DNA from: Rariglobus hedericola
Lineage (GTDB): Bacteria; Verrucomicrobiota; Verrucomicrobiia; Opitutales; Opitutaceae
Assembly: GCF_007559335.1 (NCBI RefSeq)
Contig: NZ_VMBG01000002.1
Location: 984,501-1,048,500 of the forward strand
DNA: 64,000 nt
Direction: 5' to 3'
Shown here: positions 43,119 to 52,225 of the stretch, piece by piece
How the letters are laid out: every line of letters starts with the position of its first letter
How positions within the stretch are numbered: position 1 is the stretch's first letter
Translations under genes and position numbers: made by a program
Notes under the pieces: generated by a model
Told to the model about the DNA's origin: nothing
Seen by the model: only the letters and a program-made list of their open reading frames with translations
Databases searched by the model: none

Positions 43119-46100
43119 TCACGGCGTGTAGCGGAAGACGCCGCGGCCGCCGGTGCCGAGGTAAACTTCGCCGAAGCTTTCGCGGTCGCCGGCGAGGGCG
43201 GTGGCGACGTTGGTGGTGGGCGTGCCGTAGTAGGTCCACGTCGGCGCGGTGGTCGTGCAGGCGTTGTCGCTGCGGTAAACGCCGCGCACCGAGCCGATGC
43301 GGCCGTTGATGAAGACGGTGTAGCCGGTCGGCGTGGCGGCCTTGCCGAACGAGATGCACGTGGCCGCGGCGACGCCGGTGAGCTTGGTCCACGTGGTTGA
43401 GCCGGCGCGTCGGACGTAGGCGCCGCCATCGTAGGCGAACCAGAGATCGCTCGCGGTGGCGGAGGACGACGGCGGCGGCGCGGCCACGAGTTGGTAGATG
43501 GTGGTGTAAACGCCGGAGCCGAAGTTGGGCTCTACGGTCCACGTCGCGCCGTCGGTGCTGGAGAGCAGACTGACGGAGCCGCCGGACGAACCGTAGGTGA
43601 CATAGAACGTGCCGGTGACGCGGTCCACGGTGAGGTTTTTCACGGAGGCGAGCGGTGTCCAACGATCGAGGATGCGCGACGTGACCAGGGCGTTGGCGGT
43701 GGTGCGGCAGGCGGTCCAGGTGATGCCGCGGTCTTTACTATAGTAGAGCGGCATGGTGGTGCCGGCGGTGTTGTATTGGGGTTCCCATACAAGCAGCGAC
43801 GGATTGACGGGGGAGATGGCGATGCGTCCGCCGAAGGCGCGGGTGGTGCCGTTGGTCGCATAGACGGCGGGGCGGACGGACGTGAACCAGTTGGGATCGT
43901 AGTCGTAGTTGTCGATGATGCCGCCGGAGGGATTGTGGTCGGAGGCGTAGGTGGGCGGGCGGTTGGCGAACGTGAGCGTGGTCTCGCCCCACGTGGTGTT
44001 GGCGGCGGGATAGACGCCGACGATGGCCTGCGCGGCGGTGGTCTGGGCGTTGGAGCGGTAGAGCCGCAGCGTGGCCTGGGTGACGGAGGAGACGCCGGTG
44101 AGGTCGAACTTGAGGTAGGACCACTTGGTGTTCACGACCTGGCCCCAGGCGTAGGAAACCTTGAGGGACGGATCGGCGCCGTAGTTGGTGATGTTTTTCA
44201 CGGGAGTGCCGGAAGGCGTGCCGTCCACGAAGGCGTCGGCGGTCGCGGGGAGCGTGACGCCGTCGATCACCAGTTCGGGCGGGTTGGTCGAGGCCTCGCG
44301 GGAGTGGTAGGAAAGCGCGGCGGTGTTGGACGGCGTATTGTTGGAAATGAGCACGAGGGTGACGACCTTGCCGGCGTTTTGGGCGAGGTAGGCGGAGAGG
44401 TCCCACGTGTCCCAGCCGGCGGGAGCGCCGGGGGCGAGGACGGCGCGGGCGGCCTGGCCGAAGACGAGCCAGGTGACGCCGTTGTCGTGGGAGACGGCGC
44501 CGCCGCCGCTGAAGCCGTCGGAGTTGACCCAGGTGCGCGCCCAGTGGGAGGGGTTGCCCTCGGAGAAATCGAGCGACGGGGTGTTGCCGGGGAGAGGATT
44601 GTTGAAGCGCACGTCGGGGCGCTGGTTGACGTTGGTGTAGTAGAAGCCGTTGTTGTCGGCGACGCCGGTCATGAGCTCGGCGTCCCCGGCGGCGGGCGTG
44701 GTGGCGAGGTCCATGACGACGACCTCTTCCTGGCCCTTTTGGAGCGGATACCAATCGGACGGAGACGCGGTGATGTCGCGCGTGCGCATGACGCCCTGGG
44801 CGCCGGCGATCCAGACGTGGTCCGCATTGGCGGGACCGATGAGCAGGGCGTCGGTGGCGGCGAACACGTTGCCATCGGTGCGCGTGGTCGGGCCGTTGGC
44901 GTCGTAGTCGGTGGCGAACCGCGTGGCGTTGACGAGCGACCAGGACGAGCCGCTGTTGGTGGTGCGCCAGACCTCGTTGCCGTTTTTGTAGTCGGAGACC
45001 ATGGCGACGCCGGCGACGAGCGGATCGACGGCGACGGCGACGAGGGCCTGCGCGCCGGAGATGACGGTGGCGGTCATGGCGGTGGCGGTGCGGGAAACCG
45101 AGTAGGCGGAGTTGCCGTAGCCGGTGACGAAGAGCGTGCCGTCCACGGGCGAGACGTGGGCGCGCGCGGGGTTGACCGGACCGCCGGAGAGGAGTGTCCA
45201 GGTCGATCCGCTGTTGGCGCTGCGATAGACGCCGGAACCGTGGACGCCGGCATAGACGAGGGTGGAGGAACCGTTTTTGTCACAGGCGACGAACGTGACG
45301 CCGTTGCCGGCGGAGCCGTTGGGAAGGCCGGTGAGATGCGACCATGTCCACGAGCCACCGCTCTTTACGCCCTTGATGAGGCCGACGGGGCCGGCGGCGG
45401 GAGTGTTGGTGCCGTAATAGAGGGTGTTGGAATCATTGGGATCGACGACGAGACGCTCGCCGAAAAGTTTGCCCTCCTTGTTGCTGCTGCAGCGGACGGT
45501 CGGGTGGATGGTGGTCCAGACGGGCGAAGCGGCGGAGGCGTCGTCGGTGACGTAGATGCCGGACGGCGTGACGGTGGAGTAGAGACCCGCGGCGACGTAA
45601 ACGCGGTCGGGGTTGGCGGGGTCGATGGCGAGCGCGTTGATACCCTGGAGATTGCTGCCGTCGGCGGCGGAAGGATCGATGATTTTATCGGTGATGCAGA
45701 GCCATCCCTTGTAGGCCTCGCTCCAGCGGAAAGCACCGCCGACATCGGTGCGGCAGTAAACGACCTCGGAGAACGGCCCCGTCTTGAGTCCGACGACACC
45801 GAGCACGGCACCGCCGCCGCCGAGGGGAACGGTTTTCCAGCCGGAGACGACCTCGGCGGTGTAGGTGATCTTCGGAATGGCGGAGCCGCCGGCTTCGCGC
45901 ATGGCGAGTAGGTAGTAGCCGCCGGGAGGAGGCAGGGTGTCGGGGTTGACGCGCAGGTAGACGTGGGCGTTGGCGGCACCGTCGTCGCGGGCGGCGGCGA
46001 GTTCGCCGTTGAGGTAGTCGATCAAGCCCGCACCCGAGGATGATGCGATGGCGTTGGGCGCGATGGAAGGAGTGAGGAAGTTGTCGTGAACGAGGACGCT

Positions 46101-46532
46101 GGCAGTATCGAGCGGGCCTTGATAGAAATCCGATGGGAGCACGGCGGGCATCGCGGTGTAACCAAGGCCGTAGAGATCTCCGTTGAAGGCGGTGGGGTTG
46201 TTGGCGCCGGTCTTGAGATCGAAGGCGGCGGCGGTGAATTGGAGATCGGGATCGGAGAGGACGGAGGACGGTATTTGGAAAACGTAAACGGCGCCCAGTT
46301 GTGTGCCGCCCCAGTAGCGGCCGACGTTGAGGTAGGCGCTGGTCTGACCGGAGACGCCGTTGACGCCGCTGAGCTGGGTGACCTGCGCGTCATCGGTGAG
46401 ACCGTTGATGACGCCGGTGACGGCGCGGGCGTAAAAAAAGGAACCGAGCAGTGCACACCCCAGGAAGAGTGCGGAGAAACGCGCCAAGTGCGCGGACGGG
46501 CTAAAGCCGAGGGGCAGGGACGGGGTTTTCAT
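43119..46532 (-). CDS. Giant secreted GH74-like propeller with DNRLRE/CBM96-like insert
   Basis: This 1137-residue protein, from the ATG at 46530-46532, has an N-terminal hydrophobic segment ending FFYARA (about residue 38). An N-terminal beta-sandwich (about 45-230) resembles DNRLRE domains. The GH74 core then starts with PLGGGGAVLG and CRTDVGGAFRW, keeping the catalytic-type Asp, and shows at least five Asp-box-like blades (RSANSGSTW, VSHDNGVTW, YSKDRGITW). Inside the propeller, about residues 705-860 (bases 43950-44420), sits a second DNRLRE/CBM96-like module (TWDLSAYL, LSYHSREAS, YLKFDLTGV). The C-terminus GDRESFGEVYLGTGGRG is the GH74 end motif. The inserted module probably binds glycan. 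The next gene downstream, the second CE4-like gene, begins 96 bp beyond its stop. Confidence 0.85.
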   Translation of the reverse strand: MKTPSLPLGFSPSAHLARFSALFLGCALLGSFFYARAVTGVINGLTDDAQVTQLSGVNGVSGQTSAYLNVGRYWGGTQLGAVYVFQIPSSVLSDPDLQFTAAAFDLKTGANNPTAFNGDLYGLGYTAMPAVLPSDFYQGPLDTASVLVHDNFLTPSIAPNAIASSSGAGLIDYLNGELAAARDDGAANAHVYLRVNPDTLPPPGGYYLLAMREAGGSAIPKITYTAEVVSGWKTVPLGGGGAVLGVVGLKTGPFSEVVYCRTDVGGAFRWSEAYKGWLCITDKIIDPSAADGSNLQGINALAIDPANPDRVYVAAGLYSTVTPSGIYVTDDASAASPVWTTIHPTVRCSSNKEGKLFGERLVVDPNDSNTLYYGTNTPAAGPVGLIKGVKSGGSWTWSHLTGLPNGSAGNGVTFVACDKNGSSTLVYAGVHGSGVYRSANSGSTWTLLSGGPVNPARAHVSPVDGTLFVTGYGNSAYSVSRTATAMTATVISGAQALVAVAVDPLVAGVAMVSDYKNGNEVWRTTNSGSSWSLVNATRFATDYDANGPTTRTDGNVFAATDALLIGPANADHVWIAGAQGVMRTRDITASPSDWYPLQKGQEEVVVMDLATTPAAGDAELMTGVADNNGFYYTNVNQRPDVRFNNPLPGNTPSLDFSEGNPSHWARTWVNSDGFSGGGAVSHDNGVTWLVFGQAARAVLAPGAPAGWDTWDLSAYLAQNAGKVVTLVLISNNTPSNTAALSYHSREASTNPPELVIDGVTLPATADAFVDGTPSGTPVKNITNYGADPSLKVSYAWGQVVNTKWSYLKFDLTGVSSVTQATLRLYRSNAQTTAAQAIVGVYPAANTTWGETTLTFANRPPTYASDHNPSGGIIDNYDYDPNWFTSVRPAVYATNGTTRAFGGRIAISPVNPSLLVWEPQYNTAGTTMPLYYSKDRGITWTACRTTANALVTSRILDRWTPLASVKNLTVDRVTGTFYVTYGSSGGSVSLLSSTDGATWTVEPNFGSGVYTTIYQLVAAPPPSSSATASDLWFAYDGGAYVRRAGSTTWTKLTGVAAATCISFGKAATPTGYTVFINGRIGSVRGVYRSDNACTTTAPTWTYYGTPTTNVATALAGDRESFGEVYLGTGGRGVFRYTP

Positions 46533-46633
46533 TTTCGAGGGGGCGGGTTGTTTCCGACGAAAAGTCGGACGGGGTGAACGCGCGGGGAACGACACAACAC
46601 TGGCAAACCCGAGTCCGATCCGAAGCCCGTTGA

Positions 46634-46679
46634 TATGCATGCGGCGGTAAATGAATTGTCCGATGTGGTATGCATGCGG
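46634..46679. promoter_or_regulatory. Direct repeat TATGCATGCGG, spaced 35 bp
   Basis: Two identical 11-mers (46634-46644 and 46669-46679), each containing the palindromes ATGCAT and GCATGC, lie upstream of the giant propeller gene. This gene lacks a TGTTYRAACA site, so this may be its own regulator-binding region. Confidence 0.45.
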
Positions 46680-46870
46680 ACATGACGGAGTGCGTCTTCA
46701 AACTCACGCCGCAGAAAACGCGTCCGACCGAGGAATCAATGCTCGGCGACTTCGCAGGTGAGGGCGGCGCCGGCGAGGGACCGGGATCGCGAGGCGCAGA
46801 AAAGCGAAACACAGGCGAGGTATCATAAGGGGGTAAGTCGAGAGCGTGCCGTATGGTCATGAACTTGGGC

Positions 46871-46909
46871 AAAAAAAAGCCCGGGGCTTCCAGAAGGAAG
46901 CGCCCGGGC
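46871..46909 (-). terminator. Rho-independent terminator
   Basis: On the minus strand a GC-rich stem of about 13 bp (GCCCGGGC...GCCCCGGGC) with loop TTCT is followed by eight T residues, 22 bp after the stop of the GH74-like gene ending at 46931. It is a textbook intrinsic terminator. Confidence 0.9.
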
Positions 46910-46930
46910 CTGGGGCGGACATGGAGCCGA

Positions 46931-49900
46931 TCAGTTTTTCCCGTGGAACACGCCGCGGCCGCCGGTGCCGATGAAGACGCGACCGTAATTTTGGCGGTCG
47001 CCGGCGAGTGACTCGATGCTGACCACCGAAGGGACATCCACCAGACGAGTCCAGGTGGAGCCGTAGTCATCGGATCGATACACGCCCTGCACGCCGCTCA
47101 AACAACCGTTGAAGAACACGGTGTATCCGCTGCCGCTGGCGGCTTTGCCAAAGGCGACTTGGCGCACGGCCGAGATGCCGGTCATTTTTGTCCAGGAAAC
47201 GGCGCCGTTGGTGGATTTCCAGAGACCGCCCGCGGTGGTGCCGTTGACGCCGTCGTCACAGAACCAGACCTCGTTCGCCGCAGGTGCGGCCACGATCTGG
47301 GTGCGATAGGTGTTGTAGGTCCCTGCCGAGATGGTGCCGGCGGCCGCCCAAGTCGCGCCCTGGTCGGTGCTGCGATAGATCGTGTGGCTACCACCGCCCG
47401 AGCTGAGCTGGCTCATGTAGAACTGGCCGTTCACACGATCCGCGGTGACCTGCTGGATCAGGTAGGAGGGGTTCGATTTGCCCGCGAGACGGTTGATGTT
47501 GGCGGGAAGTCCGGTGCAAGGCATCCAGGTAACACCATCATCGTTGCTGTAGTGCGGCACGGTGGATGTGCCGAAACCCATCCAGACCATGCGATCGGGA
47601 TTGGTCGACGAGACTGCCACACGTCCACCATTCAAGCTGACACCGGCGCCGGTCAGATAACGCGGATCGTCGATCGGGCGGCCGCTGCTGCTGGCATAGG
47701 GCTTGGGGCGGTTGTTCCAATTTACCTCGCTGGCCGGCAGGTTGTCGGTGCCGCCGTCGCCTTCCACCCACGAAGTGCTGGCGCAGGCGTATACCGTGAC
47801 GGTGTAGTCGAACCCGGCAGCGGCCGTGACCCGGTGCAATTGCAACGAAGCCGAGGAGATCGCGCCCGCAGCGGTAAGATCAAACTTCAGGAATACCTGA
47901 CGATCATAAGTGGTGACGCCGGAGTAGGTGTGGGAAACGCCCAGCGTCGCGGCATTGCCATAGTTGGTCGTGGCGGCGCTACCGTAAACATACGTGTCGG
48001 ACGTGGCGGTCACCGTGGTGGTGCCATTGAAGACCAGCTTGGGCCTGAGCGAAGGGTCTGCCGCCTCACGGGAGTCGAACAACAACGGCGTGCTCGAATA
48101 GTTGGTTGTCCGGGTCGTGGCCAGCATGAGGGTCACGGTGCTCACGCCCTTGGCTTTTTGGGCCGCAAGGTAGGTGGTGAGATCCCAGGTTTCCCATGCA
48201 CCCGTTCCGCTGCTGATCGTGCGCCGGTCGATGCCACCAAAATACAACCAGGAGGCACCGGCATCTTTCGAGTAGGCGCCGCTGCCGCCGGCGCTGGTGC
48301 CATACCAGCCGAGGGCCCACACGGAGTGATTGGCCTCGCTGAAATCCAGACTCGTGGTGTTGCCACCGCCGAAGCCGTTGCCACCGGTTCCGTAAGGACG
48401 GACGGTAAGGTCGTTGTAACGAAAACCGCCGACATCCGCGACGCCAGTCAACAGCAGGGGGCCGGTCGGAGCATTCTTAACCGTTTCGACGACGGTTTCC
48501 TCCTGACCCTTTTGCAGCATATACCAGATGGCCTCGTTGCCGGTCGTGGTGCCGCCGATCAACTGGGCGTTTTGCGTGCGGGCGACACCGAAGAAGTCAC
48601 CGGCCCAGAGTTCGTTGGGGTTGGTGGGATTGACCAGGAGCGAAGATGTTTTCCCGAACCAGTAACCGGTGAGGGTGGGCGTGCCGTCGGGTTCCTGGCG
48701 CGTGATGGCGCCGTTGTTGTTGAGGGAGGTGGAGCTTTGCACGGCCCAAGTCGGCGTGGCGGCGGCGGCGGTGGCTGTGCGCCAGACGCGACCGGTGCCC
48801 GCGCTGGCCTCGGCAACATAGATGATGTTTCCGGTGGTGTCGCTTTGCGCGATGCCGAGCCCGCGATAATCGACTCCGGCTGCCGGCGTGATGTCCTCCA
48901 GCGAGCCACCGCGCACGAGTCGGGCGATGCTCCCGAAGCCGGTGGCGTAAAGGGTGCCATTGGCGGCCACCTGACCGCGCGCCGGCCTGGCGAAGGTTGC
49001 GCCGGGGACTTTGGACCACGTCACGCCATCCGTCGATTTGTAGATGCCGCCCGTGGTGCCGGCGGAATCAAACACGCCCGCATACACGATGGTGGAGCTG
49101 CCGTTCTTGTCGCAGGCGACAAACGTCACGCCGCCATTGGCATCTCCAAAGGGAACCGAGGTGCTGGCAACCTGCATCCAAGTCCAGGTGCCGCCGCTCT
49201 TGGTGCCCTTATACAAACCGGCAAATGAAGAACCGAACCACACGATCGACGGATTGTTCGGGTCGACCGCGAGTCGCTCGCCATAAGAACGGAACCCGCC
49301 GTTGCCATCCATGGAGATGGTGTTGTTGATGATCGTCCATGTGGCGCCTTTGTCCGTGGACGCATAGATGCCGCGCAGACTGCCGGTGCCGCCGGTGGCG
49401 ACGTAGAGGTTATTGGAGTTGCTGGGATCAAGCGCGATCGCGGTCGTGCCTGTCAGCGCGCTGGCCGCCGGAGTGGAGGTCGGCACGATGACATCGGTGA
49501 TCGAATCCCAGTTGCCGCCGGCCGCGTTCCACTTGAACGCTCCGCCCACATCCGTGCGGCAATAGACGTCCGCACCGGTCGGATCCGAGATGAGTCCGGT
49601 CACATAGCCGCCGCCGCCGAGCGGAACTGATACCCACGATGGCGGAATGTCGGCGGTGCCGTAAGTGAGCGAAGGCCAGTAAAAGGAACCGCCGGAATAC
49701 TCGCGGCTGTAAAGATTGTAGCGCGTGTAGTTGTTCAGTCCGGCGACATCGGGACTGACACGGAAAAACACATACTGACCGGCGCGGGCGCCCTTGTCGT
49801 AGGCGGCGTTGAGGAAGTCGGTAAGGTCGGCGGCGTTGGACACCCGGGCGCCGCTGGTTGCTGACGGGGTGACGAGGTTGTCCTGAAGGCGGACGGCTCC

Positions 49901-50305
49901 CGCATCCAAGGCGCCGGAGTAGTAGTCGCCCGACTGGACGGCGGAGGATGCGGAGACGCCGAGGGCGTAGAGATCACCGTTGAAAGACGGCGTGCCGCTT
50001 GGGGCGGCGAAATAAAGTCGCAGGCTGGCCGCGTCGAATTCCTTGCCGGCGGGAAGCGTGGGTAGTTGGAAAACAACTACGGCGTTTTGTGCGGTGGTGC
50101 CGGAGTAGCCGGCCTGCATCGGCGTGCCGTCACTGAGAGTGCCGGCGCTGTTCACCTGGCGGTCGGCGGTGAGCCCGTAGATGGTCGACGTCTGCGCGTA
50201 GGCCGCGGAAACGGCGAGCAGGGTGCCCGCAAACAAGGTGGTGGCGATGCGTTGGAAACGGGCGGAGCGGCCCGGACTGCACGGAGGGGTTGGGGGTGTT
50301 TTCAT
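46931..50305 (-). CDS. Giant secreted GH74-like propeller with DNRLRE/CBM96-like insert, second copy
   Basis: This 1124-residue protein, from the ATG at 50303-50305, has a signal peptide ending VSAAYAQ (about residue 38). It shares its whole layout with the protein at 43119-46532: an N-terminal DNRLRE-like sandwich (IYGLTADRQV, VVFQLPTLPAG), a GH74 core opening PLGGGGYVTGL with CRTDVGGAFKW, Asp boxes (ASTDKGATW, YSKDAGASW, RSTDQGATW, RSDDYGSTW), an inserted DNRLRE/CBM96-like module at about residues 700-870 (TWDLTTYLA, LLFDSREAA, FLKFDLTAA) and the end motif GDRQNYGRVFIGTGGRG. The catalytic-type Asp of TDVGG is kept. A strong terminator follows. The upstream PEP-CTERM gene also ends in a terminator, so this gene needs its own promoter in the intervening 90 bp. 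Confidence 0.87.
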   Translation of the reverse strand: MKTPPTPPCSPGRSARFQRIATTLFAGTLLAVSAAYAQTSTIYGLTADRQVNSAGTLSDGTPMQAGYSGTTAQNAVVVFQLPTLPAGKEFDAASLRLYFAAPSGTPSFNGDLYALGVSASSAVQSGDYYSGALDAGAVRLQDNLVTPSATSGARVSNAADLTDFLNAAYDKGARAGQYVFFRVSPDVAGLNNYTRYNLYSREYSGGSFYWPSLTYGTADIPPSWVSVPLGGGGYVTGLISDPTGADVYCRTDVGGAFKWNAAGGNWDSITDVIVPTSTPAASALTGTTAIALDPSNSNNLYVATGGTGSLRGIYASTDKGATWTIINNTISMDGNGGFRSYGERLAVDPNNPSIVWFGSSFAGLYKGTKSGGTWTWMQVASTSVPFGDANGGVTFVACDKNGSSTIVYAGVFDSAGTTGGIYKSTDGVTWSKVPGATFARPARGQVAANGTLYATGFGSIARLVRGGSLEDITPAAGVDYRGLGIAQSDTTGNIIYVAEASAGTGRVWRTATAAAATPTWAVQSSTSLNNNGAITRQEPDGTPTLTGYWFGKTSSLLVNPTNPNELWAGDFFGVARTQNAQLIGGTTTGNEAIWYMLQKGQEETVVETVKNAPTGPLLLTGVADVGGFRYNDLTVRPYGTGGNGFGGGNTTSLDFSEANHSVWALGWYGTSAGGSGAYSKDAGASWLYFGGIDRRTISSGTGAWETWDLTTYLAAQKAKGVSTVTLMLATTRTTNYSSTPLLFDSREAADPSLRPKLVFNGTTTVTATSDTYVYGSAATTNYGNAATLGVSHTYSGVTTYDRQVFLKFDLTAAGAISSASLQLHRVTAAAGFDYTVTVYACASTSWVEGDGGTDNLPASEVNWNNRPKPYASSSGRPIDDPRYLTGAGVSLNGGRVAVSSTNPDRMVWMGFGTSTVPHYSNDDGVTWMPCTGLPANINRLAGKSNPSYLIQQVTADRVNGQFYMSQLSSGGGSHTIYRSTDQGATWAAAGTISAGTYNTYRTQIVAAPAANEVWFCDDGVNGTTAGGLWKSTNGAVSWTKMTGISAVRQVAFGKAASGSGYTVFFNGCLSGVQGVYRSDDYGSTWTRLVDVPSVVSIESLAGDRQNYGRVFIGTGGRGVFHGKN

Positions 50306-50396
50306 GGGGTGAAGAAAGCGGGGGGGCGTTTTCGCCGGGGCGGGCGAACGGGGATACGCATGGGCGAGCGGGACGCTGAGGTCTGCTCGTAGACAT

Positions 50397-50432
50397 AAAA
50401 AATCCGACCAAAGCGCGGGCATTGGTCGGATT
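50397..50432 (-). terminator. Rho-independent terminator
   Basis: On the minus strand a 12-bp stem (AATCCGACCAAT-type arm, 50421-50432 with 50401-50412) closes an 8-base loop. The stem's own 3' T residues continue into TTTT, 28 bp after the PEP-CTERM stop. It is a strong intrinsic terminator. Confidence 0.88.
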
Positions 50433-50459
50433 GGGGAATTTACATGAGAGGAGGTTTGA

Positions 50460-52031
50460 TCAGCTGCGGCGACGACGGAAGCCGGCCAGGAGCGCGGTGC
50501 CCGCTCCCAAGAGAAGAGCGTAGGTCGAAGGCTCGGGAATGGCGCTGGTGGTGAGCACGATATTGTTGCCGTTGAGGGAGACCGTGCCGTCGATGCCGCT
50601 GCCGCCGATGTTCGAGACGGCGAAAGACGTGAAGGTGCCGGTGACGCTGGTGTTTTCGAACAACGTGTAGGATTGGCCGCTGGCGAAACCGGTTCCCGTG
50701 GTGAGGCTGAAATCGGCGGCGTCGAGAACGTTGGTGCCGAGCGTGAGGGAACTGGCGACGATCTTGTCGAACGCGGTGCCGAGCGTGAAGACGAAGGCGG
50801 CGGTGTTGTTGGCAGCGGCGGAGATATCGAGGCCGCCGCTGAAGGTCAGGGTCGCTGTGGAGTTGGAACCAGCGGAGAGCTTGGAACCGGCTGCGAATGT
50901 GGTCGCACCACCGATGGTGCCGGATCCGCCGAGGAGTGCGCCCGAGTTCACGGTGACGAGTGAGCCGGAAGCGAGGCTGCCGTTGACGATGAGAGAGGCG
51001 TTGCTGTTGACGGTGGTGGCACCGGTGTAGGTGTTGATGCCAGAGAGTGTCACGGTGAGAGGGGCCCCGACGTTCGAATTAATGGTAAAGGCCAGCTTCT
51101 TGGTTGAATCACTAGCGTTGTCGCTGAGGGCTCCGGTGACGGACATCGAGCGCGTGCGAGTGAGGCCGGTGTTGGCTGAAGTGAGAGTGAAGGTTGTGGT
51201 CGTTCCGGTGGCAACGCTGTCGCCTACAGAGACGGTTGAGAAAGTGGCGGAGCCGTCGGTTCGGGTGCCGCCTCCCTTGGAGTTAGAAATGATTGCATTG
51301 CCTGTAAGTGTCGTCGCACCAAAGCTGACGGTGCCGTTGCTTACGTTACTACCGGTTCCGATCGACAAAGTTTGGGCTCCGATGGACAGTGCGCCGACGG
51401 TGAACGTCGGGCCGGTCGACGCCATATCAATGGTAGAGTTAGCGGTAACGAGCAGGTTGTTGGTGAGGTTGGCGCGAGGTGTGAACGTGCCGCCGTTGAG
51501 GTTGATTACATTGGTTCCGAGCGATCCGGCGGTGTTGGTGGTAAGTATTCCGGAATTGATGCTGATACCGCCGCTGAACGTATTGGCGGCGTTATTGATC
51601 GTAAAAGAACTGCTGCCATTACCGCCGGCCAAAACCAGTCCGTTGGTCCCCGTGAGCAGGCTCGTGATGGTCGTGGAAACCGATGCCGCATTGGTGAGCG
51701 TGGGCGTCGCGCCGGAAAGATTCAGCGTGCCGCCGGTAACAATGTAGCCGGTGGTGTTAAAGTTAAGGGCGTTGGCGGCAATCGTAGTGCCGCCAATGGT
51801 CACCGTGCCGGCGGTGCCGCCGAAAGTGGCGGTGTGCGTGCCGTCATTGCCCCAAACGGTGTCGGCTCCGGCCAAGGACCAGATCGCGCTGCCGGTATCC
51901 CAAGCGCCCGTGCCGCCTGAAGGGGTGGCGGGCGTAAGACCGGGATCGAACGAGTAGATGGCGGCATTCGACACAACGGGCCACAGGAGGGTGGCAACAA
52001 CGATGGGCAGGAGCTTCTTTTTGGTAATCAT
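50460..52031 (-). CDS. PEP-CTERM surface protein with beta-strand repeats
   Basis: This 523-residue protein, from the ATG at 52029-52031, has a signal peptide ending VVSNAA. The body starts YSFDPGLTPATPSGGTGAWD and continues with Gly/Thr-rich beta-helix repeats including [19 protein letters not shown] and GGNGSSSFTINNAANTF. The end IPEPSTYALLLGAGTALLAG with FRRRRS is a PEP-CTERM signal. It is divergent from the LacI gene at 52226 across the conserved CAGTTAG element. A strong terminator ends its transcript. It is the fourth PEP-CTERM protein in the window with a divergent LacI gene. Confidence 0.85.
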   Translation of the reverse strand: MITKKKLLPIVVATLLWPVVSNAAIYSFDPGLTPATPSGGTGAWDTGSAIWSLAGADTVWGNDGTHTATFGGTAGTVTIGGTTIAANALNFNTTGYIVTGGTLNLSGATPTLTNAASVSTTITSLLTGTNGLVLAGGNGSSSFTINNAANTFSGGISINSGILTTNTAGSLGTNVINLNGGTFTPRANLTNNLLVTANSTIDMASTGPTFTVGALSIGAQTLSIGTGSNVSNGTVSFGATTLTGNAIISNSKGGGTRTDGSATFSTVSVGDSVATGTTTTFTLTSANTGLTRTRSMSVTGALSDNASDSTKKLAFTINSNVGAPLTVTLSGINTYTGATTVNSNASLIVNGSLASGSLVTVNSGALLGGSGTIGGATTFAAGSKLSAGSNSTATLTFSGGLDISAAANNTAAFVFTLGTAFDKIVASSLTLGTNVLDAADFSLTTGTGFASGQSYTLFENTSVTGTFTSFAVSNIGGSGIDGTVSLNGNNIVLTTSAIPEPSTYALLLGAGTALLAGFRRRRS

Positions 52032-52146
52032 AGGTGGGCGGATTTGGGCTTTTGCCTGCGTGCGCATAATCCACGGCAAGGCGGGCGTATGAACGGAGAG
52101 GTATAACCGCAGAAAACCGTCGATGCGGATGTCTCGCAAGCGCACC

Positions 52147-52170
52147 AAAACCTTAACAGTTAGGTTGAAT
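52147..52170. promoter_or_regulatory. Conserved 24-bp element, CAGTTAG type (operator candidate)
   Basis: This element matches 26431-26454 at 20 of 24 bases. Outer bases AACCT and AGGTT form a 5-bp inverted repeat around an 8-base centre. It lies between divergent PEP-CTERM and LacI starts, 79 bp before the LacI ATG. Confidence 0.65.
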
Positions 52171-52225
52171 CTGTTCCGGGGTGTCTCAAGGTGTGCGCAG
52201 TCCGCTTTCGTTTACCCTTCCAACA

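Larger units (their letters stand above)
46533..46930. promoter_or_regulatory. 398-bp intergenic region between the two giant propeller genes
   Basis: It contains, from right to left, the intrinsic terminator of the upstream gene (46871-46909), about 190 bp with no recognised feature, and two direct copies of TATGCATGCGG (46634-46644 and 46669-46679) about 100-150 bp before the start of the gene at 46532. No short gene was seen. Confidence 0.5.

Noticed and set aside
43491-45911. 806-codon open frame on the plus strand
   Set aside because: It lies opposite the giant GH74-like gene, is almost all Gly/Val/Asp/Glu/Ala and has no signal peptide or motif.
47159-49228. 689-codon open frame on the plus strand
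   Set aside because: It is a mirror frame of the second giant propeller gene without any recognisable domain.
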